A program made the position numbers and the translations under genes. Source: Benincasa hispida (Eukaryota > Streptophyta > Magnoliopsida > Cucurbitales > Cucurbitaceae). Taken from it: a stretch of DNA of 64,000 bases. Of the stretch, positions 34,761 to 45,952 are shown piece by piece. The stretch is from the NCBI RefSeq assembly GCF_009727055.1, contig NC_052350.1:34776763-34840762 (forward strand), written 5' to 3'. A model generated the notes under the pieces. That model saw nothing but the letters and a program-made list of their open reading frames with translations. It searched no databases and was not told the origin of the DNA. Each line of letters begins with the position of its first letter. Position 1 is the stretch's first letter.

Positions 34761-35790
34761 TGTTAGAGTTGAAGCCGTTTTCTGTGCACCTCAAGTATAT
34801 TTATTTAGGAGCAACAATACTTTATCGGTTATTATATCTACCTCGCTAAGTAAGGAGAAGGAGGACGCACTTATCTAGATCTTGAAAAACAACGCAAAAG
34901 CCTTGGAATGGACCTTAGCGGATATTCAAGGGATCAGTCCTTCGTATTGCATGCACAAGATTCGTCTTGAGGAAGGAAAAACGGGATCTATAGAGAGGCA
35001 ACGCCATTTGAACCCTGCCATGAGGGAGGTTGTGAAGAAATAAATAGTGAAGTGGTTGGATACAGGCGTCATTTACCCTATATCAGATAGCAGCTGGGTG
35101 AGCCTGGTGCAGTGCGTTCCGAAGAAAGAGGGAATGACAGTCGTCACTAACAGTAAGAATGAGTTAATTCCCACAAGGACAACTATGGGGTGGAGAATAT
35201 GTATGGACTACCGCAAATTAAATATGGCCACTAAAAAGGACCACTTTCCACTCCCGTTTATTGATCAGATGTTAGACCGACTTGCTGGGAAGGAATTCTT
35301 CTGTTTTCTTGACGGCTACTCAGGGTACAACCGAATTGCGATTGTGTTGGAAGATCAAGATAAGACAACTTTCACATGTCCATTTGGCACATTCTCATTC
35401 CGTCGCATGCCGTTTGGATTCTGTAATGCACCAGGTACCTTCCAAAGGTGCATGATGGCAATATTTTCAAATTTCTTGGAGGAGTCAGTTGAGGTATTTA
35501 TGGATGATTTCTCAGTTTTTGGCAATACTTACGACTCTTGTTTATCTAATCTTCAGAAAGTCTTGAAGAGATGTGTGGAAACTAATATTGTTCTGAACTG
35601 GGAGAAGTGCCACTTCATGGTTGAAGAAGGAATTGTGCTAGGTCACAAAATATAGAAGGCAGGATTAAAAGTTGATCAAGCAAAAATCGACGCAATTTCC
35701 AAGCTACCACCACCAGTAAATGTGAAAACGCTTAAGAGTTTTCTGGGACATGCAGGGTTTTATCGAAGATTTATCCACAACTTTTCTCAG
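34761..35790 (+). pseudogene. Athila-like reverse transcriptase
   Basis: The stretch 34761-35040 is a frameshifted linker (SPSYCMHKI-like). The long frame 35047-35655 holds RT blocks in order: VIYPISDSSWVS, VPKKEGM, WRICMDYRKLN, DHFPLPFIDQMLDRLAG, YCFLD-type block (FCFLDGYSGYN), FSFRRMPFGFCNAPGTFQRCM, and the catalytic FMDD box in VFMDDFSVFG. A TAG after VLGHKI breaks it before the thumb (KAGLKV, SFLGHAGFYRRFI). The frame opens at GTG and is simply part of a longer decayed polyprotein. Confidence 0.88.
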
Positions 35791-36322
35791 ATCGCAAGGC
35801 CCTAAGTGCGCTCCTTGAGGCTGACCGCGAGTATGATTTTGATGATGCGTGCCCTGAAGCATTCCACACACTGAAAAACACACTCATCACCGCACCTATT
35901 CTGATTGAGCCGGATTGGACACAACCGTTTGCGTTGATGTGTGATGCTAGTGGATATGCAGTGGGTGCAGTCTTGAGTTAGCGCAAGGACAAGGTATTGC
36001 ATCCTATCTATTATGCTAGTAAAACATTGAATGATGCGCAGGAAAACTGTACAGCCATAGAGAAAGAAATGCTTGCAGTGGTCTTTGCACTGGAGAAATT
36101 TCGATAGTATTTGATTGGAACAAATGTTGTGGTGTATACTGATCATTCTGCGATCAAGTATCTTATGGCAAAGAAGGATTCGAAGCCGAGACTGATACGG
36201 TGGGTGTTACTTCTGCAAGAATTTGACCTAGAAATTAAGACCGGAAAGGCACCGAGAACCAAGTCGCAGACATCTGTCAAGATTAGAAAATTGCAAGGTT
36301 TAGGAGAAAGACAAAGACATTG
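35790..36322 (+). pseudogene. Athila-like RNase H
   Basis: ALMCDASGYAVGAVL, ENCTAIEKEMLAV and [15 protein letters not shown] carry the D, E and D catalytic residues. Stops occur after GAVLS and after EKFR. The domain degrades RNA in the RNA:DNA hybrid during reverse transcription; it is broken here. Confidence 0.82.
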
Positions 36323-36339
36323 AAGAAAGATTCCCTGAT

Positions 36340-37640
36340 GAGCTATTGATGTCGGTATGCGGACATTGTAAACTTCATCGTTTGTGGCCAAGTACCAGAG
36401 GACTACACATACCAATAGAAGAAGAAGCTGAGACATGACGTTAAGTTTTATTTCTGGGATGATCCCTTCCTGTATCGACTTGGACCTGATCACATTTTGC
36501 GTCGATGCATTCCTGAGCATGAGGACAAGCACATCTTGGAGCTTTGTCATGAGTCTCCTTATGGAGAACATTTTGGGCGGTAGTGGACCACTGCAAAAGT
36601 CCTACACAGTGGCTATTTCTGGCCAACACTATTCAAGGACGCCCATGCCCATGTTGTGTAGTGTGATAGATGCCAAAAGAAGGGGAACATGTCCAGAAGA
36701 AATGAAATGCCGTTGACGTCAATCTTGGAAATCGAATTATTTGATGTATGGGGAATCGACTTTATGGGCCCATTTCCACCCTCAGAAGGTCATCAATACA
36801 TCCTGGTCGCGATTGACTATGTATCGAAGTGGGTTAAGGCCATCGCATGTGCTAAAAATGATGCGGTCACGGTGGTGAAGTTTCTCAAGAAGAATATCTT
36901 TACCCGATATGGGACGCCCCGGGCCTTAATCAGCGATGAGGGCTCACATTTCATCAACCGCATCATCACCAACCTGTTGACTAAGTTTAATGTCAGCCAC
37001 AGAGTTGCAACTACTTATCACCCACAAACCAATGGGCAAGCAGAGATTTCTAACAGAGAGATCAAAATTATCTTGGAAAAGGTAGTTAGTACCTCCAGGA
37101 AGGATTGGTCACCCAAGCTCAATGAAGCACTGTGGGCATATAGGACTGCCTTCAAAACTCTAATTGGCATGTCCCCATATGCTCTGGTCTTTGGAAAAGC
37201 TTGTCATATGCCTCTCGAGTTGGAACACAAGGCAATGTGGGCATACAAAAAGCTGAACTTTGATCTAGCAAGTGCGGGGAAAGTCCAGATGTTGCAATTG
37301 AACCAGCTAGTCGAATGGAAAATGAACGCCTATGGAAATGCCAAGTTCTATAAGGAGAGAACCAAGAAATGGCATGATGACCGCGTAAACAACCGGACAT
37401 TCTTCAATGGTCAACAGGTACTTCTGTTTAATGCGCGTTTGCAATTATTTCCAGGGAAGTTGAAGTCCCTCTGGTCTGGGCATTCCACATCAAGACCATC
37501 TTTCCCCATGGCGCAGTGGAGCTAACAACTGAAAATGGGAGCAACACATTTAAAGTCAATGGTCAACGAATTAAGCCCTACCTTGGGGGTGATGTGGATC
37601 GACGCATGGAAACCATCGACTTAGGCAAGCAGGATTAACC
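36340..37640 (+). pseudogene. Athila-like integrase
   Basis: The N-terminal HHCC zinc part is recognisable across two frames ([22 protein letters not shown], 36520-36690). The main frame 36689-37525 gives the core: [16 protein letters not shown] (first D), [11 protein letters not shown] (second D), [16 protein letters not shown] (E). It continues with a [17 protein letters not shown] segment and, after a frameshift near 37470, the C-terminal GPF-like module ([12 protein letters not shown]). No chromodomain follows, consistent with Athila rather than the chromovirus at 1-681. Confidence 0.88.
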
Positions 37641-39381
37641 CCTTGCAGGGGATGCTATTATGGTAACTCTGAAAAAAAAATTTCAATCAGCATCCCTATA
37701 TTTATGTTTAATTGCTTTCTTTACAGCTTTCATTTAATGATTTCCAAATTGTGTTATTTACTGTTTATTAGAATTAGCCCTTACTGCTTTCAATTTAATT
37801 CAATTGTGTAATTCCATGTCATGTTTAATTTCTTTATTGATATGTAGTAGTAGCGATGTTCTTAAAATTTTTGTGAATGACGGAATAAGACAATGAACAC
37901 CACAAAGTCTTCTCGACTTATGTCATTGATGAATGAAAAAAAAGGAAAAATAAAAATTGGTATGCATTGCGATGATGGGTGCATTGCGCTGAGGGGTGTG
38001 TTGCGCACATATGCATTTTTCGCCCGTCCTTAGCGAAAACGCACTATGTTGAGGTAGTGTTGTGCCAATAGAAATACAGTGCGCCCGTCCTCCAGAAATG
38101 CGTTGAGTTGGGGGGTGTGCTGCGATGGTACATGCGTTGTTCCTCGTCCTCTGCAATTATCCATTTGTGTTAATGGAAGCATGGTGTTAATTTTTAATCG
38201 TGCACCCGTCTGAATCAAATACAAAAGATAATTTCATTCATTATTTTTCTATGTATAGAAGCTAATTCTTTGATTCTTTGTACATGCTAAAATTTTGTCT
38301 TGCGTTATTTGTAATTCCTTGTATACTTAGTTAATTTTTAATACAACTGAGTAGCAATTCTTTCCGTATGCCTTAGCCTCTTCATTATCATCATTTGTCA
38401 ATTAATGCGATATTCTTTATCTTTTACTTTGTGTTATTCATTGCGCTGCCATGATGACTAATATGCTTACACAACATTTCCCACACTTTGTATTTTCTGA
38501 CTAACACTTAATTAATTCGTAGCTATAGCACTACGTTACCTTTCATCCTTCAAAATTATGCTCAAACCTTTTTTTCAAAATTTTGTCTAAGTGTTTGTCT
38601 ATTCTATCCAAACAACGCAATGAGGACCTTGCACATCTCTAAATTTGGGGGTGGGGAAAGTCTGAGCAGATGTGATCAAGTAGATGCGGTCATTAAGAAA
38701 ATGTGTTCATTTCCAAAAAAATAAAAAAAAATTATATTTTCGTACAAACTCCAATGTCAGCGCAAGGGAAATAAAAATTCCCAACCTAATAAGAGTTAGT
38801 CGTGAAAGGAACCTGTTCGTAGTTGGATGTTCGCATGACACCCGTGGGAGCAAGCCAAAACGAAGGTGGGTTTCCAAGAACGACGCAACATGAAAAGAGA
38901 AAAATGAAAAAAAAATATTAATAAAAGAGTATGAGAGATAACTCCTCTGGCCAGCAAAAGTTAAACTTAGCTGAAAATAAAAAGTTAAAGTTGAGATTGG
39001 CACACAACCGTTGTTGGATATTCGCATGACACCCGTGGGAACAAGCCAAAACGAAGGGTGTAACCATGATCAACAATCTCTAATAAATGATGCAAATTTG
39101 ACCTCCGCATCCGGATGCACCAAGTTGTTTTTACAAGAAGAAGTAAACATTCTTTTCAAAGCTAGAAAGGAATTTTTTAGCAGAGATTTGTTGTATAGAA
39201 GAATAAAATAGGGCTTTGTTATGAATTTTCAAGGATAGAAAGAAATTGCACTATTAAGTAATGTTGCCTAGGTGGAGCATTCGAAGCAACCAATCGACGC
39301 AAAATCTAGGATAAGAATTGAACAATATTGCCTTAGTAAAAGATATGCTTGAGGACAAACATATATCTAAATTTGGGGGAG
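37641..39381 (+). other. Long 3' non-coding region of the Athila-like element with purine tract
   Basis: No envelope-like ORF is visible. Two AAATTTGGGGG tracts occur: 38641 (followed by TGGGG) and 39370-39381, the latter directly before the 3' LTR and so the functional polypurine tract. A roughly 44-bp phrase around TTCGCATGACACCCGTGGGA is present twice (about 38829 and 39020). Runs of TGCGTTGAGG-like words lie at 37960-38130. Small frames here are not genes. Confidence 0.7.
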
Positions 39382-41320
39382 TGATAATTTGTAGAAATAT
39401 AAGTTATTTATACCGTTTTATTTAAATATTGTGGCTGAAAGAAAGAAAAGTTGTGTCGATAGTATGAAAATTGGCAAAGAAATGCGAGAACTACAAATTG
39501 TCGTCAATACACCCATTGACACCATTGCGATCGTAGAAAAGAATGTTCCAGTTCTGTTTTGCAGGGAATCAAGTCACCGCATGCGTTCATGGCTCAAAGA
39601 TAAAATGAACAACGCATCTATGTCGCATTGCGCCCGTCAATCAAGAATGAAAAGACGATCAATGCAATGACGGCGCATGCGACAGTCGATCAAGAGCTTA
39701 GCGTTCAATGCAAATTCAATCGCATGCGGTAATAAAAAACAACACCGCATGTAGGCGATAGATCGAAGATGTAAAGAGCAACACGATTACGGAGGATTCA
39801 GATGCGTGTACAGCTGTCAGTTGTGCATTTCTGACGGGATTGATTGCGTAACAGAAGAAATATTCACTCCACCATTTCAGGAACTACCTTAACAATAAAC
39901 TGGGGTCCACACTACAAAGAGTCAAAGTTTCACCTATAAATAGTCTCTGCAATTCCATTGAAAGATATACTCGATACAGGAATACTTGATACTTGAATAC
40001 TGGAATACATAGAAACGTGTATATACTGATCTGAGAGAGAGACTGGTCTGAAGCGATTTCCAGAGAAGATCCAGGATAATCAAGAGACAAGGCCGAGAGG
40101 TGAGTCTCCGAGCAAAGAATCCTTTCAATCCCCGTCGTTGAAGCTCTGTACAAAGGTCACTTCAACCAGAAGAGCAAGCCTGAGAGGTAAGCTCTCCTCT
40201 CAATCCATTCCTCACACCGGCAAGCATAACCTCCATCCAAATCTGTGTCAAGACATTGACACTCTTCTGTATTTGTTTCTATCTCTATTTTAGCACTTGT
40301 ATTCATCTTCTTAATTTTTCATTCACACCATGTATCGAATGCTTAATCTTAGTATTAATTGTTATGAACATTTCCATTATCATCTCTCTGTCTATTTCCG
40401 TTCATCCACGATTCACTTTCTCCATGATGTTTTCTTAATTCCCTGAGTAATTAGTAAGAATTAAGCAAGTAAATTAATCTATGTTAAGAAATAATTATGT
40501 TTAGCTAAAGCATGCTAGATGGCATCTTCACCTGTGAGAGCAGAAGTGAAGATGTTATTCCGCCTATCGAGAGAGGGTTGGATGAATGTGTTAACTAAGC
40601 GAGAAGTACTTCCAGAGATGGAAGCAACCTTGCGTTCATTACATTCATCCCTATTCAACATAGAGATATGGGAACACGGCCGATCACCGAGAGGTGTACA
40701 CCAAGGGAAAGCGGAACCTTAGTTATATTTTTAACGCAATTAACAAACTTGCGATGTTTTTATTATTATTCTTTCTATTTCTGATTCATCCATAAAGACT
40801 TGCCATCGCATACCACGATCCTTTTTAAAACTTCATAGTCAGTCTCGAACTCAGTATCATGTATCATGTATCTTGTACCTTATATCATAATAGTTTAGGA
40901 TTTTACTTTTCAACGCACTTTTATTTTATTAACGCAATTTAATTTTACCGCACTTTAGATTCCTGTATAAACACCAATTCTTTATTAATTGTATTAATCA
41001 GTCGAATGTATAAAAAAAGTAACACATTAACGAAAAAAATCCCTATATTCGACCTCAGATTATTCTGAGAAACTTGCGTTGGAATTATACTTGGTTTCAG
41101 TGCAAGGAAACTTGTGACACGCATTACTCTATCGCATACTACAAGCATATTATTAACAACGCATATATTTAGAAGTAGTATCGCATAAAGTGTGCATGAG
41201 CAATAACATAGCATAAGATTCCTTTATGTCACCAAGTTTATGTCTTTAACGCATATACTTGTTCATTCTTTCATATTCATATTTGTTCACATGCTGTAAA
41301 GATATAAAAACCCCGTGTCA
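39382..41320 (+). mobile_element. 3' LTR of the Athila-like element
   Basis: 1939 bp, from TGATAATTTGTAG to CCCCGTGTCA. TATA box TATAAATAG at 39935-39943. Near-copies are the LTRs at 45953, 48860 (minus), 57129 and 63074. Frames within it (39431, 40256, 40519) are not genes. Confidence 0.87.
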
Positions 41321-41325
41321 AGTTT

Positions 41326-42127
41326 ATGGCACAATGCAGTACAGTACATAATTCAATTACCAAGTTAACAGAAGACCAAGGTGGGTCAAGTCATCCGCAA
41401 GTAGTAGCGGGAGGTGACAAGAAAATGATGGAAAAATTTGCTCGATATTTGGCCGAGAGCTTAGGAGGTGTGTCAGTAGACCCCGAGAAACGGTTTGGTA
41501 TTGAATGGTTGAAAGCATTAGGAGCCTCAACCTTTGAACGAACAACAAACCCAGCAGATGTAGAAGCTTGGTTCGTGATGGTAGAAAAATGTTTCAGGGT
41601 GATGTGATGCCCTGAAGATAGAAAGATAGCACTAGCCACTTTCCTATTCAAGAAAAGAGCTAAGGATTGGTGACGGGTATTTGAAAATAGAAGAAGGGGA
41701 AAGGAAGAGGTTACTTGGGAGGAATTTGGAAAATCCTTCCATGAACAATTCTATCCCCAAACATTCCGCGATGCAAAGCAAAATGAATTTCTTAAACTCG
41801 TACAAGGCTCATTATTAGTAGTTGAGTATGAAAAAAAGTATACCGAACTTAGCAAATATGCCACCAGCATAATACTAGACGAAACCGAAAGGTGTAGAAG
41901 ATTTGAGGAAGGGCTACGAGCTGAGATACGAACACATATAACTGCCAACATGGAAAGGAAAGAATTTCCAAAATTAGTGGAAACAACGTTACGTGTAAAG
42001 GCTAGCCTAAGCGCACCAACAGAAATAGAATCCGAGGGGTGGAGAGTAAAGAGTCAGAAATTCTCCTTGGGGGTTCTAAATAAAAAGATAAGTAAGACTA
42101 ATTTCGGGAAGTAGAAAACAAAAATGG
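41326..42127 (+). pseudogene. Chromovirus gag, N-terminal and central part
   Basis: Continues the host element whose LTR and primer site are at 29098-33588. The frame starts at ATG 41326; the recognisable gag includes FARYLAESLGG, WLKALGASTFERTTNPADVEAWF and VTWEEFGKSFHEQFYP. Stops fall after CFRVM (41605), near 41671 and at about 42112. It ends at ACAAAAATGG, where a Copia LTR is inserted; the uninterrupted sequence is at 3353-3362. Gag is the structural protein of the virus-like particle; this one is dead. Confidence 0.83.
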
Positions 42128-44108
42128 TGTTAGATTTTATGTCCTAAAACTCGTAGTTTGTAAATTCATAAACATATTCTGTTTTGTTTTTCAATAAAAT
42201 TGATTGAAATTGTAATCTTGAATCTAATAAACTAAGGTTCTGAGGCTATTTAATGTAGTTTGAACTTTATGTAGTGACATAAATGTGGATCAAGTTCAAA
42301 TATATAGCCAAAATGGTCTATAGTATATGAATAAGGTTGGGCGCCTTATTCTGGGGACACTATGGATGCTGTCTCTTATACACATCTAGATGTGTATAAG
42401 AGACAGCACTATGGATGCGGCCCATTTTGTAGTTAGTACAAACGATGTGATCCTGAATCGTTCATATAGAGATATGTGAGTGGGGGCATCCAATGCAATG
42501 AGTTTGCATAAGACCGAAGCATGAAATAGTCACTTTTTACGTTATAAATGTCGTTTTATGTATAAAACTGACTATTTCGTTAATTGATAACCTAGGTAAC
42601 TTAATCTTAATCCTGAGCTAACTATGAACTCCTGTTCACTCGGAATTATCCTTAGATCTGCATAGGTCAGGGCAGCTCATCATCGCTGGGCCAATAAGCC
42701 TCCCATTTCAGGGGTAAGATCGAGTGGATAGCTCGAAACATAGGGTGCAAGACGAAATTCACTCCTACCCGTTAAAGGGATAATAGATAGGTTATTCCCT
42801 TTAGTACTGAATCCAGGTCTTGAACAAGGGGCCCCACCCTCTCCTTGGCCCGAGAGGGATTCGGTTTATAGGTTGAACCTTAAACCAATTGTTCATTAAA
42901 GGATCAGTAGAACTTAAGGAACAAGATGTAGTCTCGGGGGTAAAACGGTTTTTATGACCCAGTCAAGATTACGAACAACCTGTGAAGGATTAGCTTACTA
43001 AACATGGTTATAGCAAATGGACACAAATATATCTATAGTGAGGGGAGTGCAACTACGGGACTATAGTGGAATGACCCATTAGTTAACGAATGTTGATTAT
43101 TTTCGTCTAAAAGAGTTTTAGCCAACTAATTTCGGATCGTTGAAGCCTAAGATCTATATGTTCATTAGGTTTCCCTACTAGCTTATATGGAATAAACTTA
43201 GAACAGTATGATAGAATAATTCAAATTGTTCGAATTAGGTGAAACAAGTATATGTGATATAGTGGTCGGGTTTTTCAGTTTAGAGATACAGCTTTAATAT
43301 TTAAATGTGATTTAAATATCAAGAATATGAATACGTTCATATTCAGAAGCTCAGAAATAATGGAAATGGTCAAAGATGTAAAAAGTCAAACTTTGACCGA
43401 CCTTATATTCAAATGTGATTTGAATTTCGAGAAAATGAATGTGGGTTCATGCTCGGGAGGTCAAAATTAGTCAACACGGAAAAAATCATAAAAAGTCAAA
43501 ATGTTGCCTTTTGGGTCAAAGTTTGACTTTGAAAATGACTATTTTGCCCTTTGACTAAAGTTAGTGGGAAAATACAAACTTTTGTTGGATACTGCCACTA
43601 ACAAAATAATGGGCTAGGTGTTGGCTTATAGTGGAAACATTAAGCCCACTAAGATAATAGATTATAAGTGTTTGGTTTTTATGGATTTGTTTCATGCAAT
43701 TGTTGCATGATTTTTTCTATAAATTGGGCTTTCATTTTGAATGAAAAAACTTTTGACATTTTGCATCTCTTTCTCTCTCTCGTTTTGGGCTGAAAAAAGG
43801 AGAACCCAAAAACCAAAAAGGAAAATCCATTTTTTTCCATCTCTTTCTCTCTCTCGTTTTCTTCATCCACCGGGTCCCACAACCTGGTTCTGAGTCTAGA
43901 GGATAGTAGGTCAACTCTAGTGGTGGTCCGTTCGTGTTTGGGTCGAGATTCAGCGAGGAAAGGCGGGTTTCGGGAGCTTCAAAGGTTGTTTCCTATCCAC
44001 TTTTATTTACTATTTTTTCCTCCTTTTGCATGCTTATTTCTTTTAAATTAAAGGCAATTAGAGTGTAATTAGGTCCTTTTTCCGTTGCGTATGTCTTGTG
44101 TTCCATCA
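42128..44108 (+). mobile_element. Copia 5' LTR (plus strand) with an embedded adapter-like palindrome
   Basis: TGTTAGATTTTATGTCC to TTCCATCA, followed by a perfect primer-binding site. Shares cassettes with the other Copia LTRs (TGGGGGCATCCAATGCAATG, GGGGTAAAACGG, TAGTGAGGGGAGTGCAAC). A 49-bp foreign segment (38-bp palindrome plus 11-bp repeat) interrupts the cassette GACACTATGGATGCGG. Two CT-rich CATCTCTTTCTCTCTCTCG words (43763, 43840) form a local repeat. Confidence 0.83.
42358..42417. other. Palindromic Tn5 mosaic-end dimer with 11-bp flanking repeat, probable library artefact
   Basis: 42369-42387 is the reverse complement of 42388-42406, which reads AGATGTGTATAAGAGACAG, exactly the 19-base Tn5 mosaic end used in tagmentation kits. 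The head-to-head dimer equals the junction sequence produced in Nextera-type mate-pair libraries. CACTATGGATG flanks it on both sides (42358-42368 and 42407-42417). Other Copia LTRs here (5120, 24270 minus) have an uninterrupted cassette. No transposase gene accompanies it. I treat it as an unremoved adapter in the assembly, not biology. Confidence 0.93.
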
Positions 44109-44110
44109 TG

Positions 44111-44122
44111 TGGTATCAGAGC
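44111..44122 (+). other. Primer-binding site of plus-strand Copia element
   Basis: TGGTATCAGAGC, a perfect complement to the 3' end of initiator tRNA-Met, two bases after the LTR end. Confidence 0.92.
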
Positions 44123-44967
44123 ATGCTTTAATTACGCTCAATTGCTTTTGGTGGGTGTTTTTTTCCTTTCTATTCAAGTGTTGAATGAAATGTGGACTAA
44201 AGTGGATTTATTATGATTTTGGCATTGTTTTTTCTTTAAATTTCTTATGGAAATTTGTAAGGGTCTGTAAATTTGTTGGAGTCATTAGGGTTGAAATTAG
44301 GTTGTAATTTCTTGATTCCGGGAGAGAGAACAACAGCAAAATTGAAGAAAAATGCATCACAGACCAAAATTCTGCTCCCAAACCCGAGACAAGCTCCCAG
44401 ACCTGACCGCAGCCCGAGATCCGACCTGGTTCGGAAAAGCCTCACGCATGCCAGCTGTCGACGAAGTGCTCTGGCCCATTTTGCAACCCGACCCGGTTTC
44501 GCCGCCTGCTCCATCTAACTTGGTTCGAAACTACTCCGCGCGCCTGTGCGCCGCCCGCTCCGTTTTTGTTGACCCGCGATTTTCGTTTGACCGCACCAGC
44601 GAACGTTGACCAGTGGTCCAGACGGTCTGGACTAGTATGTTTACCTGGTTGAGCCGGTTTGACCTCTTTAACTTGGTTTTGGAGTTTTTGGGCCAGTTCG
44701 GGAGTTTTTGGGCAGGTTCGAGTGGTTTCTGAGTGGTTCCAGATGGTTCAAAGTGTTTGAAGCCAATTCCGGGAAGCTGGTTGCTGATTTTTGTAATAAA
44801 TTAGTTATTTGTTTGTTTTTAATGCCAGAATTGGTCCACTTTAGTGTTGTTTACCTATTATGCATGTGATGTATAATGTGTTTTGATTATATGTGCATAT
44901 AGTATGCCATAGAGTTTTAAAACTCCACCATAGGAAAAGCATATGACATGCATTTGTTATATCTTAT
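44123..44967 (+). other. Leader of the plus-strand Copia element; no gag found
   Basis: Non-coding by appearance. The 81- to 89-codon frames at 44245-44609 lie on both strands, lack any gag motif and are GC-richer by chance. The sequence stops near 44967, where minus-strand Athila RT/RNase H coding sequence begins; the rest of the Copia element is missing. Confidence 0.6.
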
Positions 44968-45952
44968 AAGTGCGTCGCACATGATTTCAAATGACAATGA
45001 CCAGTCCGACGCAATCAGCACGAGTGCAGTAATCAGCACATCTTTTAAAATCTAAATGCATTGAGGCAGTTGTTGTCGAATTCAAATTTTTTATCAACCT
45101 CTAGCAATGCACTCAGTGGTCGTGCTATCTTAGAAAAGTCCTTGACAAATCGTTTATAGAATCCAGCATGCCCCAAGAAGCTTCGCACAGCCTTCACATT
45201 GGTTGGAGGTGGAAGTATTTCAATTGTGTCGATCTTTGCTTTGTCCACCTCCAACCCCTCCAAGGAAACCTTATGCCCCAACAGATGCCTTCCTTAACCA
45301 TGAAATGACATTTTTCCCAATTGAGCACCAGGTTTGTTTCCTCACTTCTCTTCAGAATCTTCTCTAGGTTGGCTAGGCAGACTTCATAAGTGTTCCCATA
45401 AATATTTCTACAAAATCCTCGAGATAATCTGAAAAGATTGCCATCATGCACCTTTGGAACATGCTTGGCACATTGCAGAGGCCAAACGACATGCGACGAA
45501 AAGCGAATGTTCCATATGCGTAGGTGAATTTTGTCTTTTCTTGATCTTCAAGAGCTATCATGATTTGATTGTATTCGGCATAGCCATCCAAGAAGCAGTA
45601 AAAATCATTCCCTACTAGTCGGTCTAGAATTTGATCGATGAATGGTAGAGGGAAATGATCTTTCTTTGCGGCCGCATTCAACTTACAGTAGTCCATGCAT
45701 ATGCGCCATCCAGTGATGGTCCTTTATGGTATTAATTCGTTGTTCTCATTTGGGACTACCGCCATTCCGCCCTTCTTCGACACACATTGCACAGGCTGAC
45801 CCACGTGCTATCTGCTATGGGATAGATAATGCCCGCATCCAGCCATTTGATAATCTCCTTCTTGACGACCTCTTTCATCGCAGGGTTGAGTCTGAGTTAA
45901 TTTTCAATTGTTGCTTTGTGGTCATCTTCAAGATGAATGTGGTGCATGTAGT
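44968..45952 (-). pseudogene. Athila-like reverse transcriptase, broken, truncated into RNase H
   Basis: Minus-strand motifs: MDYCKLNAAAKKDHFPLPF, YCFLDGYAEYN, FAFRRMSFGLCNVPSMFQRCM, VFM-type box decayed to EIFMG (the DD pair is lost to a frameshift near 45395), LNWEKCHFMVKEG, SFLGHAGFYKRFVKDF. A frameshift near 45050 is followed by LITALVLIASDWSL and MCDA, the start of RNase H, where the sequence breaks off at about 44968. Confidence 0.85.

Larger units (their letters stand above)
33742..41320 (+). mobile_element. Athila-like Gypsy element, internally deleted, inserted in a chromovirus leader/gag
   Basis: Order: 5' LTR fragment (33742-34112), protease, RT, RNase H, integrase, long 3' non-coding region, purine tract, 3' LTR (39382-41320). 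The rest of the 5' LTR, the primer site and gag are deleted. On the right, host gag resumes with ATG at 41326. Flanks GAAGA (left) and AGTTT (right) do not match, so no target duplication is recognisable. Lineage call rests on the DLG protease, the RT motifs and its similarity to the element at 44968-54305, which has an Athila-type tRNA-Asp primer site. Confidence 0.85.

Noticed and set aside
37641..39381. Envelope-like gene after the Athila integrase
   Set aside because: No long frame, signal peptide or membrane segment; only short frames and repeats.
42369..42406. Natural miniature inverted-repeat transposon
   Set aside because: The palindrome is exactly two Tn5 mosaic ends with no spacer, has no plant relatives that I know of, and matches a library adapter junction.
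44245..44609. Overlapping ORFs on both strands in a Copia leader, possible gag
   Set aside because: No gag or zinc-knuckle motif, proline- and arginine-rich by local GC content, and only a partial leader remains.
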